A stretch of DNA of 56,350 bases from an uncultured Oscillospiraceae bacterium (GCA_934454435.1 CAKSGA010000002.1:1-56350); one strand, 5' to 3'; positions 16,144-25,261 are shown, counted from the stretch's first letter. Notes: generated by a model from the sequence alone, not told the origin. Translations and numbers: made by a program.

Positions 16144-17667
16144 ATGGCAAATTTCAGAAAAACCATGGCCTGCGTACTTTCCGCAGCCGCTCTGCTCGGA
16201 CTCACTGCCTGCGATGACGCCGCACCAATAGAAAACGGCGGATCCAATGCGGGGGCTTCAAATGTCAGCCCGTCTGCTACCACTACTTCTACTCAGGCGT
16301 CTACCACCGTTGACCCTGACGCTGGTCTGGAACTCACCGACAAGGAGAACAAGGTCATCGACACCTCTGCGTGTCCTCCGACTGGTAATGCAGGAAACCT
16401 GAGATACCTCGGCTTCTACGATATCACCAAGGATCAGAAGGGCACGGAACAGTGCCTTATCTTCCAGTCCGACCTGTACGGCGGCAGTATCGAGTTTATA
16501 AGCACTCCCTCAGGGGCCGCATATTATGACAAGCTTGCAAACCTCATTGCCAGTGATGATTCCCCCGATATCGTTACCAAGGACGCTATGCTGCTTCCCG
16601 GCAACGTCAGCAAGAATCTTTTCGAGCCGCTGGACAGCAGGATAGATATGAACGCTCCCCAGTGGAAGGATATAAGCGGCGTTGTTGAGCAGTTCGCATG
16701 GAAGGGCGTTCATTACTACTACCCGCACAGGACTACCACGAAATACGCCCTGAACTACAGCAAGAAAACCATTGAGGAGAACGACCTCACGGATCCGTAT
16801 GAGCTCTACGCAAAGGGCGAGTGGACCTGGGAGGCATGGCGCAACCTCATGATAGAGTTCTGCAATAAGGACGAAAAGCATGTCGGGTTCTACACCACCA
16901 ACAATACGATAACGAGCTTCATTGCGACCACCGGCACCACGATGATAGATGTTCAGCCGGACGGCACCATCACAAACAATCTGCTGTCCTCCGACGTTTC
17001 CCGTGCAATGACTTTCCTTGAGGGTCTGTGCCGTGACGGACTTACATACGACAAATCCTACGGCGACTGGGTGTCTCCCCAGGTGTTCTCCACCGCATGC
17101 AACAATATACTGTTCACCTGCACCGAACCTGAATGGACGTACATCGCTGCTACCGAGAATCTCCAGAACAAGGAAGGCGTTGATAATGACATCTTCGGCG
17201 AGGTTTCGGAGTTCTCATTCGTTCCGTTCCCGAGAGATTCCATGGCGGACGCATACTATACCGAGTTTGACACGTTCGGGTATCTCATACCCAAGGGTGC
17301 AAAGAACATAGACGGCGCAGTTGAGTTCATCAACCTCAACAGAATGTACGATATCGATCCTAACATTCAGGCAAAGGTTCGTGAGGACCACATCAATCCT
17401 GAAAAGATCGTGTTCGAGAAAGGCAAGTATGCCGGCTATGAAAAATGGCAGATGAAGTGGGGCGAGCACGAATACGACCTCTGGCGTGAGATGTGCGATC
17501 CGTCGAACTTCTCTTTCATCATGGAGGACGCAGAGGGCTTCTCAGTTGACTTCACCGACAAGATCGGTCAGCTGCTGATGGGCGTTGTTGAGCGCAGCGA
17601 ATCCTGGGCAAAGACCAGCGCTGAGTTCTCTCCGGTCGCTGATGCAACTATCTCGGAATACAAGTAA
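16144..17667 (+). CDS. Extracellular solute-binding lipoprotein 1
   Basis: 507 aa. Lipoprotein signal peptide with lipobox LLGLTAC, then a Thr/Ser/Asn-rich linker (TTTSTQASTT) and a family 1 ABC solute-binding fold of the large oligosaccharide-binding type. Conserved blocks include LNYSKKTIEENDL, GEWTWEAWRNLM, EPEWTYIAATENLQN and KWGEHEYDLWREMCDP. It would bind a sugar or oligosaccharide on the outer face of the membrane. No permease or ATPase gene is nearby, so it must share a distant transporter or act as a sensor. The ATG at 16144 follows GGGAGAAG. It is 69 bases ahead of a close paralogue. Confidence 0.85.
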   Translation: MANFRKTMACVLSAAALLGLTACDDAAPIENGGSNAGASNVSPSATTTSTQASTTVDPDAGLELTDKENKVIDTSACPPTGNAGNLRYLGFYDITKDQKGTEQCLIFQSDLYGGSIEFISTPSGAAYYDKLANLIASDDSPDIVTKDAMLLPGNVSKNLFEPLDSRIDMNAPQWKDISGVVEQFAWKGVHYYYPHRTTTKYALNYSKKTIEENDLTDPYELYAKGEWTWEAWRNLMIEFCNKDEKHVGFYTTNNTITSFIATTGTTMIDVQPDGTITNNLLSSDVSRAMTFLEGLCRDGLTYDKSYGDWVSPQVFSTACNNILFTCTEPEWTYIAATENLQNKEGVDNDIFGEVSEFSFVPFPRDSMADAYYTEFDTFGYLIPKGAKNIDGAVEFINLNRMYDIDPNIQAKVREDHINPEKIVFEKGKYAGYEKWQMKWGEHEYDLWREMCDPSNFSFIMEDAEGFSVDFTDKIGQLLMGVVERSESWAKTSAEFSPVADATISEYK

Positions 17668-17736
17668 GATAATCATCTGATACGTCAGATATTATAAATT
17701 ATTCATTTCAGAATTCATTTAAGGAGGAACTTAAAA

Positions 17737-19281
17737 ATGAATAAAACCAAAAAGCTCCTCGCATGTGCTATGGCAACAGCAATGGTATTCAGCCTGTCTG
17801 CATGCGATGACGCAGCTCCCGTAAACTCCGGCAACGGCTCAAGCAACGGTGCAAGCAACGCTGCTCCCAACCAGCCCGGCGCAGTTACAACTTCCACTTC
17901 TGCTTCCACAACAACAGACCCCAACGACGCACTTGATATGACCGACAAGAAGGAAAAGACCTTCGACACCTCCCTGTATCAGCCCTCCGGCAATGCAGGA
18001 ACAGTTAAATTCTGTGCTTACTATGATATCCAGGGCGACCAGAAAGGTACTGAACAGTGCATGATTTTCAAGTCTGACCTGTTCGGCGGCAACATCGAGT
18101 ACATATCCACTCCGTCCACCACAGATGCGCTGCTCGAAAAGCTCTCCAACCTTATTGCTTCCGACGATTCGCCCGACCTGGTTGAAAAAACGGCGATGCG
18201 TTACCCCGGCAACATCTCCAAGAACATGTTTGAGGCTCTCGACGGAAAGATCGACATCGATTCCCCGCTGTGGAGCGACATGAAGGAAGTTTCTGAGTCC
18301 TACGCATGGAACAACAAGCACTACTACTATCCGCACCGCATCACCACCTCCTTCGCACTGAACTACAGCAAGAAGACCATCGAGGAGAACGACCTTCCCG
18401 ATCCTTATGAGCTGTACAAGAACGGCGAGTGGACCTGGGACGCATGGCGTGACATGATGATCAAGTTCTGCGACAAGGACGAGAACAACATCGGCTTCTA
18501 CGCAACGGATACCACTGTTGACGCATTTGTCCTTACTACAGGTACTTCCCTGATAGACACACAGCCGAACGGCAAGATCACCAACAACCTTGCAAACCCG
18601 AACGTAACAAGAGCAATGCAGTTCATCGAGGGTCTGTGCCGTGAGGGCGTTTCCTACGGCAAGGAACTCGGCGACTGGGTACCTCCGGATACTTTCGCAA
18701 CTGAGTGCGACAGACTTCTGTTCCTATGCATGGAGCCTGAGTGGACCTACATTGCAGCTACAGAGAAGCTCCAGAATCCGAAGGGCGTTGATAACGACAT
18801 CTTCGACACCGTTTCTGAGTTCGCATTCGTTCCGTTCCCGAGAGACCCGCAGGCTGACGCTTACTACCAGGGCTACGACACATTCGGCTTCCTGGTACCC
18901 AAGGGCGCCAAGAACATGGACGGCGCTCTCGAGTTCATCAACCTTTTCAGAGCTTATGATGTTGACCCCGTTATCCAGGCTCAGGTAAAGAACGACCACG
19001 TCGCTCCTGAGAAGATCTACTTCGAAAAGGGCAGCAACGCCGGCAAGGAAAAGTGGCAGATTACATGGGGCGAGCAGGAATACGACCTCTGGAGAGAAAT
19101 GTGCGATCCCGCAAACTTCTCCTTCATCAACGAGGACGCTTACGGCTTCACCTCTGACCTCCAGACCCAGCTCTCAACCGTTGTAATGGACGTTGTTGAA
19201 AACGGCGCATCTTGGACTCAGACATCTACTGAGATCTCGCCTATCGTTGATTCTGTAATCTCCGAATATGCACTCAGCTGA
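17737..19281 (+). CDS. Extracellular solute-binding lipoprotein 2 (paralogue)
   Basis: 514 aa. Lipobox FSLSAC, Thr/Ser linker, then the same fold and blocks as the upstream gene (LNYSKKTIEENDLPDPYELY, GEWTWDAWRDMMIKF, GVDNDIF, FAFVPFPRDPQADAYY), so the pair is a tandem duplication that has clearly diverged. AAGGAGGAACTT gives a strong ribosome binding site. Codon use looks more biased towards preferred codons than in copy 1, hinting at higher expression. The gene ends at a strong terminator, so the transcription unit holds only the two binding proteins. Confidence 0.85.
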   Translation: MNKTKKLLACAMATAMVFSLSACDDAAPVNSGNGSSNGASNAAPNQPGAVTTSTSASTTTDPNDALDMTDKKEKTFDTSLYQPSGNAGTVKFCAYYDIQGDQKGTEQCMIFKSDLFGGNIEYISTPSTTDALLEKLSNLIASDDSPDLVEKTAMRYPGNISKNMFEALDGKIDIDSPLWSDMKEVSESYAWNNKHYYYPHRITTSFALNYSKKTIEENDLPDPYELYKNGEWTWDAWRDMMIKFCDKDENNIGFYATDTTVDAFVLTTGTSLIDTQPNGKITNNLANPNVTRAMQFIEGLCREGVSYGKELGDWVPPDTFATECDRLLFLCMEPEWTYIAATEKLQNPKGVDNDIFDTVSEFAFVPFPRDPQADAYYQGYDTFGFLVPKGAKNMDGALEFINLFRAYDVDPVIQAQVKNDHVAPEKIYFEKGSNAGKEKWQITWGEQEYDLWREMCDPANFSFINEDAYGFTSDLQTQLSTVVMDVVENGASWTQTSTEISPIVDSVISEYALS

Positions 19282-19304
19282 TAAATTCTGAAAATGAATA
19301 ATTG

Positions 19305-19334
19305 CTCCCCCGCAGGATCCTGCGGGGGAGTTTT
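19305..19334 (+). terminator. Terminator of the solute-binding gene pair
   Basis: Perfect 26-base palindrome CTCCCCCGCAGG/CCTGCGGGGGAG followed by TTTT. Confidence 0.85.
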
Positions 19335-19347
19335 CTGGTTCAGGTAT

Positions 19348-19381
19348 AAAAAACGGGCGGACCATGATCCACCCGTTTTTT
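19348..19381 (-). terminator. Terminator of pyk
   Basis: Stem ACGGGCGG / CCACCCGT flanked by A6 and T6, able to act in both directions; it lies 13 bases beyond the pyk stop. Confidence 0.8.
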
Positions 19382-19393
19382 ATTCAGAAATTC

Positions 19394-21175
19394 TCAGACG
19401 ATTTCGCCGTTTGCTTCGCCGCTGGTTACGATACCCTTATCGGCGTCAATAGTGACCGCCGTGCCGGAGCGTAGTATCTGGGTCGCATTGGAGGCTCCAA
19501 CAATTACCGGGATATCAAGGGTCTTGCCGACTATTGCAGCGTGGCTGTCATCGCCACGTTCCTCGGTGATGATGCCCTTGGCAGTCTTGAGCAGCGGAAG
19601 AATAGCGTTGCTGGTGCGGGGGATAACAAGTATTTCTCCGGAATTGAACTGCTTCTGAGCCTCTTCCTCGTTCTTGCATACGCAGGCGGTGGCAGTGACT
19701 GTCCCTGAGGTCACTCCGGCTCCGGTAACAAGAACGTCACCGACTATGTGGACCTTCATCAGATTAGTCGTGCCGGAAACGCCCAGCGGAACGCCGGCGG
19801 TGATGACTACCAGGTCGCCATTGTGGAGCAGATCAGCTTCCACTGCCTTCTGAACTGCATGATGGATAAGGTCGTCAGTGGAGGTCATGCGCTCCTCTGC
19901 CATCAGCGGTATAACGCCCCAGGAAAGAGCCTGCTGGCGCAGAGTTACCTCGCTGGTGGTGCAGGAGATTATCGGGCACTCCGGACGGTAACGGGACAGC
20001 ATGCGGGCTGTCGTACCGGTCTTGGTGACGGTGATTATCGCAGTTGCGCCGAGGTCCATCGCAGCCGAAACCGTCGCATGGGAAATAGCGGTGGAAACAT
20101 TCACGACATCAGGGTTCTCCAGCTTGTAGAAGCGCTTCTTGTAGTCGATCGCCTTTTCAGTAGTTTCAGCGATGAGCGCCATAGTGCGTACTGCCTCTAC
20201 CGGGTGAAGTCCCGCAGCGGTCTCGCCGGAAAGCATGATGGCGCTGGTTCCGTCGTAGATGGCGTTGGCAACGTCGGTGGTTTCCGCACGGGTCGGGCGG
20301 GGGTTCTTTATCATGGACTCCAGCATCTGGGTCGCAGTGATGACCTGCTTGTTGGCGTTGTATCCTTTCTTTATGAGCATTTTCTGGAGCTGGGGTATCT
20401 CCTCAAAGGGTATCTCAACGCCCATATCTCCACGGGCTACCATTATACCGTCAGCGACATGCAGGATAGAGTCGATGTTGCGGACGCCCTCGCCGCTCTC
20501 TATCTTTGCGATTATGCGGATATCCGGTCTGCCCTCTTCCTCAAGAATCTTGCGGACGCCGAGGATATCGTCTGCGCAGGTGACGAAGCTGGCTGCGATG
20601 AAGTCGAAGTTCTCCTGTGCGGCAAAGCGGATATCGCTCTCATCGACCTCGCTGATGTACGGCATTGAAAGCTTTACGCCGGGAACGTTCACGCCTTTGT
20701 TGTCAGAGAGCACACCGCCGTTGAGTATGGAGCACACAATGTCGGTGGTGCCATCGCCGTTGTCCTTTATTTCGTTGCAGCGGAGGATTATGTTACCGTC
20801 GTCTATGAGAATGCGTGTGCCTGCGGAGATATCGCCGGGAAGTCCCTTGTAGCTTACGGAAGCACGCTCGGCTGTGCCTTCTTCCTCACGGGTGGTCAGG
20901 GTGAACACGCCGCCGGTCTTTATCTCGGGCTTCACGCCGCCCCTGAACTTGCGGAGCCTGACCTCCGGGCCCTTGGTGTCAAGCAGGGTAGCTACGGGCT
21001 GGCCGGCTTCCTTTGCGATACGTATAACACGGTCATGATCTATCTTGTGGCTCTCATGAGTTCCGTGGGAGAAATTCTGGCGGGCAACGTTCATTCCGCT
21101 GTCTATAAGTTCACGCAGGACCTTGTCGTCCTTTGTTGCTGGTCCCAGTGTACATACGATCTTTGTTCTTCTCAT
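19394..21175 (-). CDS. pyk: Pyruvate kinase with C-terminal PEP-utiliser domain
   Basis: 593 aa, last step of glycolysis (PEP + ADP to pyruvate + ATP). Starts MRRTKIVCTLGPAT. The barrel carries the active-site blocks IIAKIESGEGVRNID and VARGDMGVEIP; ITATQMLESMIKNPRPTRAE and IMLSGETAAG follow. The extra C-terminal domain (~500-593) is a PEP-utiliser swivelling domain without a kinase partner, with the His-containing block GDDSHAAIVG, as in many Firmicutes pyruvate kinases about 585 aa long. Start context is GGAGC. Single gene with its own terminator. Confidence 0.96.
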   Translation of the reverse strand: MRRTKIVCTLGPATKDDKVLRELIDSGMNVARQNFSHGTHESHKIDHDRVIRIAKEAGQPVATLLDTKGPEVRLRKFRGGVKPEIKTGGVFTLTTREEEGTAERASVSYKGLPGDISAGTRILIDDGNIILRCNEIKDNGDGTTDIVCSILNGGVLSDNKGVNVPGVKLSMPYISEVDESDIRFAAQENFDFIAASFVTCADDILGVRKILEEEGRPDIRIIAKIESGEGVRNIDSILHVADGIMVARGDMGVEIPFEEIPQLQKMLIKKGYNANKQVITATQMLESMIKNPRPTRAETTDVANAIYDGTSAIMLSGETAAGLHPVEAVRTMALIAETTEKAIDYKKRFYKLENPDVVNVSTAISHATVSAAMDLGATAIITVTKTGTTARMLSRYRPECPIISCTTSEVTLRQQALSWGVIPLMAEERMTSTDDLIHHAVQKAVEADLLHNGDLVVITAGVPLGVSGTTNLMKVHIVGDVLVTGAGVTSGTVTATACVCKNEEEAQKQFNSGEILVIPRTSNAILPLLKTAKGIITEERGDDSHAAIVGKTLDIPVIVGASNATQILRSGTAVTIDADKGIVTSGEANGEIV

Positions 21176-21406
21176 AATAGTACGCTCCGATCTTTTATGT
21201 GAGTTGATTTCTTGTATCTGACTGCGCTGTTTTCACTACGCTAATCACGTTATATTATAACATTTTTCGGAAAATAAATCAAGGGCTCATTGTAAATTCC
21301 CAGAAAAGCAAATGTTAAATCCATGTAAAATCTGCAACAGGTGCTGAAATGCGTGATTTCGTACAAAACAAACATCCCGTTTTTATCTATTTTTCACATT
21401 ACGCAC

Positions 21407-21435
21407 TTGAATAATTCACCTTGCCCGGGTAAAAT
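21407..21435 (+). promoter_or_regulatory. Promoter of a candidate small RNA
   Basis: TTGAAT (21407-21412), 17-base spacer, TAAAAT (21430-21435), reading rightward into a region with no gene. Confidence 0.6.
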
Positions 21436-21441
21436 ATAATC

Positions 21442-21570
21442 GTAAAGCGGAGATGAAGTAATCGGGACACAGCAACCCGCTTTACACTGAATTTGCTAAC
21501 CGCACCTTTTCATATAATTACCAACCAAACCAGCATCAGACCCCTGTGAGAAATCACAGGGGTTTGATGT
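21442..21570 (+). ncRNA. Candidate orphan small RNA
   Basis: About 125 nt between a good promoter and an intrinsic terminator (CCCCTGTGA-GAAA-TCACAGGGG-TTTGATGTTT, 21541-21572). It contains a perfect 9-base stem GTAAAGCGG / CCGCTTTAC (about 21442-21486) enclosing GGGACACAGCAACC. No ORF longer than a few codons; an ATGAAGTAA minigene follows GCGGAG. It does not match 6S, SRP, tmRNA or a riboswitch class that I recognise. The call rests on promoter-hairpin-terminator architecture only. Confidence 0.45.
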
Positions 21571-21573
21571 TTC

Positions 21574-21743
21574 AGGCTGTCGATAAACCCTCATCTTCGT
21601 CGTCACTCCACACAGCAACAGGCACAAACACGATGTTTGTGCGGTTGCCCCCAGCCCGACACGATGTCGGGCAATAAAGGGCAACATGCACAAAGCCTGG
21701 TCGCTGTGCGGGTTCCTAGAATCTGAGGGCTTCTCAACAGCCT
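21574..21743. repeat. Long-hairpin structured element, copy 2 (with nested insertion)
   Basis: Second copy of the element at 12591-12694. Outer arms AGGCTGT and ACAGCCT; stem CCCTCATCTTC with GAATCTGAGGG, replacing GGCACATCTGC/GCATCTGCACC of copy 1; the same internal loop (GTCGTCACT opposite GTTCCTAG); terminal stem CACAGC with GCTGTG. The apical loop is interrupted by 59 bases that form their own hairpins (GCCCGACA/TGTCGGGC inside GTTGCCC/GGGCAAC) and are flanked by a direct GCACAAA. Confidence 0.75.
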
Positions 21744-21780
21744 GATTTTCTTCTTTTTCAACAAGCTGCGGCATCAGAAT

Positions 21781-22215
21781 TTACTCAAGAATGATCGTGA
21801 ACGGACCGTCATTGACCAGGCTTACTCTCATATCAGCACCGAACTCTCCGGTCTGCACATTCGTGACGCTCCGGCGGCAGACCTCCACGAAATATTCATA
21901 CAGACGCTCCGCCTCGGCGGGCTCCTTTGCCATAAGGAAGTTCGGACGGTGCCCCTTGTGCGTGTCAGCGTACAGCGTGAACTGCGACACTATCAGCAGC
22001 GAGCCGTCCACATCCTTCAGCGACAGATTGATCTTGTCGTTCTCGTCTGAGAATATCCGCAGACCTATCATCTTTGCCGCTATGCGGTCGCATTCCGCTT
22101 CGGTGTCCTCCTTGCCTATACCGAGAAGCACCATATAGCCCCTCCCTATCCTGCCGACCGTCTTTCCGCCAACGTCAACCTGTGCGCTTTCACAGCGCTG
22201 TATAACTGCTTTCAT
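21781..22215 (-). CDS. dtd: D-aminoacyl-tRNA deacylase
   Basis: 144 aa, full length for the family. Hydrolyses D-amino acids from mischarged tRNAs in the cytoplasm. [15 protein letters not shown] is the standard start; the two active-site blocks are present: [12 protein letters not shown] (Ser-Gln) and [13 protein letters not shown] (family NxGPxT loop, here NDGPFT). [17 protein letters not shown] and GHRPNF also fit. GGAGGACTTCT precedes the ATG. It ends just ahead of structured element copy 2 and begins next to a MITE-like palindrome. Confidence 0.95.
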   Translation of the reverse strand: MKAVIQRCESAQVDVGGKTVGRIGRGYMVLLGIGKEDTEAECDRIAAKMIGLRIFSDENDKINLSLKDVDGSLLIVSQFTLYADTHKGHRPNFLMAKEPAEAERLYEYFVEVCRRSVTNVQTGEFGADMRVSLVNDGPFTIILE

Positions 22216-22226
22216 AGAAGTCCTCC

Positions 22227-22390
22227 AATAAGGTCATCTCTAAAAACCTTGTTTGAGTGAAAATGTGTATAGCACACCGCCTGCTTCGTTAAACCTCCTT
22301 GTAAGGCATACAGCCTTACTGCGTCGGTTTGCCTCGCATTCGGCGCACTCTACCCATTTTCCCTTTTCAAACCGGTTTTTAGAGACTCCC
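22227..22390. mobile_element. MITE-like imperfect palindrome
   Basis: About 160 bases with imperfect terminal inverted repeats: TCTCTAAAAACC at 22234-22245 and GGTTTTTAGAGA near 22374-22385, and matching inner arms (GTATAGCACACCG against CGGCGCACTCTACC). The centre carries CCTTGTAAGGCATACAG and CTTACTGCGTCGG. No coding capacity and no certain target duplication. Non-autonomous transposon is inferred. Confidence 0.55.
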
Positions 22391-22392
22391 GT

Positions 22393-22424
22393 AAAAAAGT
22401 GCACCCTTTGCAGATGCACTTTTA
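22393..22424 (-). terminator. Terminator of the M23 gene
   Basis: Stem AAAGTGCA / TGCACTTT around CCCTTTGCAGA; on the minus strand a T6 run follows. Confidence 0.75.
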
Positions 22425-22448
22425 TTATAGAGGATATTTCAGGATTTG

Positions 22449-23168
22449 TCAACCGCCGATCACCGACATGGGGTCTATCCATTTTCCGCCCTGCTTTACG
22501 CCAAGGTGAAGATGCGGCTGCTGGACTATCTCAGCCTGGCAGGTGTCAGAGGTCTTGCCTATCACCTGTCCCTCGCTGACCTGCTGGCCGGTCTTTATCT
22601 CCAGCTCCTTTGAGAGCCCGCAGTACTCAACGTTGAGCCCGTTGTCCTGCTCTATCATAACGCATATCCCCCACAGCGGGTCGTCCTTTATCTCGGTGAC
22701 TGTCCCGGCGGACATGGAGCGCACGTCAGTCCCCAGAGGGCAGAGGATATCGCAGCCGTCGTGGGTCTTCCAGACTCCCAGTGTTTCGGATTTCACCAGC
22801 TCACCGTTACTGAACGGGTGCGAAACTTCTCCCTCCACCGGCATGATATTGCGGGCTTCGGATTTCACCGGCTTGTTTACCTCTTCGGCTTCCTCGGTGG
22901 GGATCGCCGCAGCTTCCGCTTCAGAAGCGGCAGGGGCGGTCTCCTCCTCGTCACGCTTGACCCCGGACTGCTGGACGTCTACCGGTGTGTCGGAGGGCGC
23001 ACTGAATGTCCAGGTGTTCTGGCTGGGGATGCTTGTCGTGGGAGTGAGCCCGCTCATGGTCCTGTTGTACGCTGCGTAGGAAGCGGCAGCGATCGCCGCT
23101 GCCCCGAGTATCGCTGCCGCAGCGAACGCCTTGGTGTTGAACGTTCTCTTGTTCCTGTCTTTTCTCAT
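22449..23168 (-). CDS. M23 peptidase, SpoIIQ-like membrane protein
   Basis: 239 aa. Short cytoplasmic basic tail, one membrane segment (~15-33, AAAAILGAAAIAAASYAAY), an Ala/Glu-rich linker (~60-105) and a C-terminal LytM/M23 domain. Both zinc motifs are intact: THDGCDI (HxxxD) and PHLHLGV (HxH). The architecture matches SpoIIQ, the forespore partner of SpoIIIAH in engulfment; clostridial SpoIIQ keeps the catalytic histidines, as here. A vegetative cell-wall endopeptidase is the alternative. AAGGAAAT precedes the ATG; single gene with its own terminator. Confidence 0.8.
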   Translation of the reverse strand: MRKDRNKRTFNTKAFAAAAILGAAAIAAASYAAYNRTMSGLTPTTSIPSQNTWTFSAPSDTPVDVQQSGVKRDEEETAPAASEAEAAAIPTEEAEEVNKPVKSEARNIMPVEGEVSHPFSNGELVKSETLGVWKTHDGCDILCPLGTDVRSMSAGTVTEIKDDPLWGICVMIEQDNGLNVEYCGLSKELEIKTGQQVSEGQVIGKTSDTCQAEIVQQPHLHLGVKQGGKWIDPMSVIGG

Positions 23169-23494
23169 GACGATATTTCCTTTCTTTTTCAGGTCAGAAT
23201 ATTGTGATCTCGGGAACGCTGGGTCCCTCTTTGGCTCAGATATAGTTTAGCCAGTTCATTTCCATTTATTCCGCCAAAATTCTATATTGTGCCAAAAACC
23301 TTACGCTGTTCGGAAATATATCGGAAGTTAGTCCGGACATTTTGTGCTTTATCAACAAAAAAACAAATTTATATAAAAATTTCGATAAACCTCTGTACAA
23401 TTCCGAAAAAATCATGTATAATTATAACGTATGGGAAAAAACAATGTAAAATCCCGGTGATAAAGAAAGATCACCGCAAAACAGGAGAAATGAA
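23169..23494. other. Divergent intergenic region between M23 and Na/Pi genes
   Basis: AT-rich, no gene. A plus-strand promoter candidate is TGTACA (23394-23399), 17-base spacer, TATAAT (23417-23422), about 73 bases before the transporter start. Confidence 0.5.
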
Positions 23495-25261
23495 ATGAGT
23501 GTCTATGACGTATTGAACCTGCTGGGCGGCATTGCGCTGTTCCTGTTCGGAATGCACACGCTGAGCGCTGCCCTCGAGAAACTCGCAGGCGGAAAGCTCG
23601 AGCACTGGCTCGAAAAAGCAACATCCAGACCTATCAAGGGCGTAGTACTCGGCGCAGTCATCACCGCTGTGATACAGTCGTCGGCGGCTACCACCGTTAT
23701 GATAATCGGCTTTGTAAACTCCGGGCTGATGAAGCTCTCGCAGGCTATCGGCGTTATCATGGGTGCGAATATCGGCACCACTGCCACAAGCTGGCTGCTC
23801 AGTTTGCAGTCCATCAGCGGCTCCAATGGGTTCAGTATCATAAATCTTCTCAAGCCGACCACCTTTACCCCCGTTCTTGCGGTCATCGGCGTGATACTCA
23901 TTATGTTCACGAAGTCCGATAAGAAAAAGACCATCGGCATGATACTCGCTGGCTTCGCAGTGCTCATGTTCGGAATGAATTCCATGTCGTCAGCCACCGC
24001 AAGTCTTGAACAGAACGAAACGTTCTGCAATATCCTGATGATGTTCTCCAACCCGATCCTCGGCGTTATCGCCGGCGCCGTGCTGACTGCCGTGCTGCAG
24101 TCCTCTTCAGCGTCCATCGGTATTCTGCAGTCCATTGCTATCTCCACCGGAAAGGTCACATATTCGATAGCGCTGCCGCTGCTGCTGGGTCAGAACATCG
24201 GCTCCTGCGTTACTGCGCTGATATCTTCCATCGGTGCGAACAAGCCTGCCAAGCGTGTCGCAGTGGTGCATCTGTACTTCAATGTTATCGGAACTGTGCT
24301 GTTCCTGACGGTATTCTATCTTCTGAATGCGTTCATCAACATGCCGTTTATGGAGGAGTCCCTGAATGCAGTGGGCATCGCAATTATCCACACCGGGTTC
24401 AATGTGCTGACTACAGCGCTCTTCCTGCCGTTCACAAAGCAGCTTGAGAAGCTCGCATGCCTTACCGTGCGGGACAAGCCCGGCGAGAAGAAGCAGGAGA
24501 CTCACATGCTGGACGAGCGTCTGCTGAAAACTCCCTCCGTTGCTATCGAGCAGTGCCGCAACGTCAGCATCAGAATGGCTGAGCTGACCCTTGAGACCCT
24601 CCGCACTTCCCTTGAAGTGGTGATGCAGTACGACCAGAAAAAGTGCACCGAGGTCATAGAAAACGAGAACGCCATTGATATCTACGAGGACAAGATAGGT
24701 TCCTATATACTGAAAATAAGCTCCAAGGATCTTTCCGAGAACGACAGCAAGATCGTTTCGATGATGCTGCACACCATAGGCGACCTGGAGCGTATCTCCG
24801 ACCATGCGGTAAACATCATTGAGGCTGCTGAGGAGATGCACGGCAAGAAGATAAAGTTCTCCGACCAGGCTGTCAAGGAACTGAAGGTAATGATAAAGGC
24901 CGTGAACGAGATACTAGACATGTCCATCAATTCGTTCATAAATGCGGACGTGAACCTTGCGAAGTGCGTTGAGCCCCTGGAGGACGTAATTGACCAGCTG
25001 CGCAGCGAGCTCAAGACCCGTCACATCGACCGCCTGCGCTCCGGCAAGTGCACGATAGAGCTCGGCTTTATCCTGCAGGATCTGCTGACGAACTTCGAGC
25101 GTGTATCTGACCATTGTTCCAACATTGCCGTATATCTCATTCAGATAAGCGATAACAGCATGGACACCCACGAATACATGAACGAACTGAAAAAGCTCGA
25201 CCGCTCAGAGTTCATGGACGAGTTCAACGATTACTCGAAGAAGTATATTCTTCCGGACTAA
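23495..25261 (+). CDS. Na/Pi cotransporter with PhoU-like domain
   Basis: 588 aa. Two inverted membrane repeats (~5-310), each with the substrate-binding QSS motif: AVIQSSAATTVMIIGF and AVLQSSSASIGILQS, plus MGANIGTTAT and LGQNIGSCVT. The C-terminal ~230 residues are two PhoU-like three-helix bundles (IGDLERISDHAVNIIE and NFERVSDHCSNIAVYLI). This is the NptA-type inner-membrane transporter for phosphate uptake or efflux with a built-in regulatory domain. GGAGAAATGA precedes the start. A terminator follows, so it is a single-gene unit. Confidence 0.94.
   Translation: MSVYDVLNLLGGIALFLFGMHTLSAALEKLAGGKLEHWLEKATSRPIKGVVLGAVITAVIQSSAATTVMIIGFVNSGLMKLSQAIGVIMGANIGTTATSWLLSLQSISGSNGFSIINLLKPTTFTPVLAVIGVILIMFTKSDKKKTIGMILAGFAVLMFGMNSMSSATASLEQNETFCNILMMFSNPILGVIAGAVLTAVLQSSSASIGILQSIAISTGKVTYSIALPLLLGQNIGSCVTALISSIGANKPAKRVAVVHLYFNVIGTVLFLTVFYLLNAFINMPFMEESLNAVGIAIIHTGFNVLTTALFLPFTKQLEKLACLTVRDKPGEKKQETHMLDERLLKTPSVAIEQCRNVSIRMAELTLETLRTSLEVVMQYDQKKCTEVIENENAIDIYEDKIGSYILKISSKDLSENDSKIVSMMLHTIGDLERISDHAVNIIEAAEEMHGKKIKFSDQAVKELKVMIKAVNEILDMSINSFINADVNLAKCVEPLEDVIDQLRSELKTRHIDRLRSGKCTIELGFILQDLLTNFERVSDHCSNIAVYLIQISDNSMDTHEYMNELKKLDRSEFMDEFNDYSKKYILPD

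Noticed and set aside
19305..19381. Small RNA between the solute-binding genes and pyk
   Set aside because: The two hairpins are convergent terminators with no room for another transcript.
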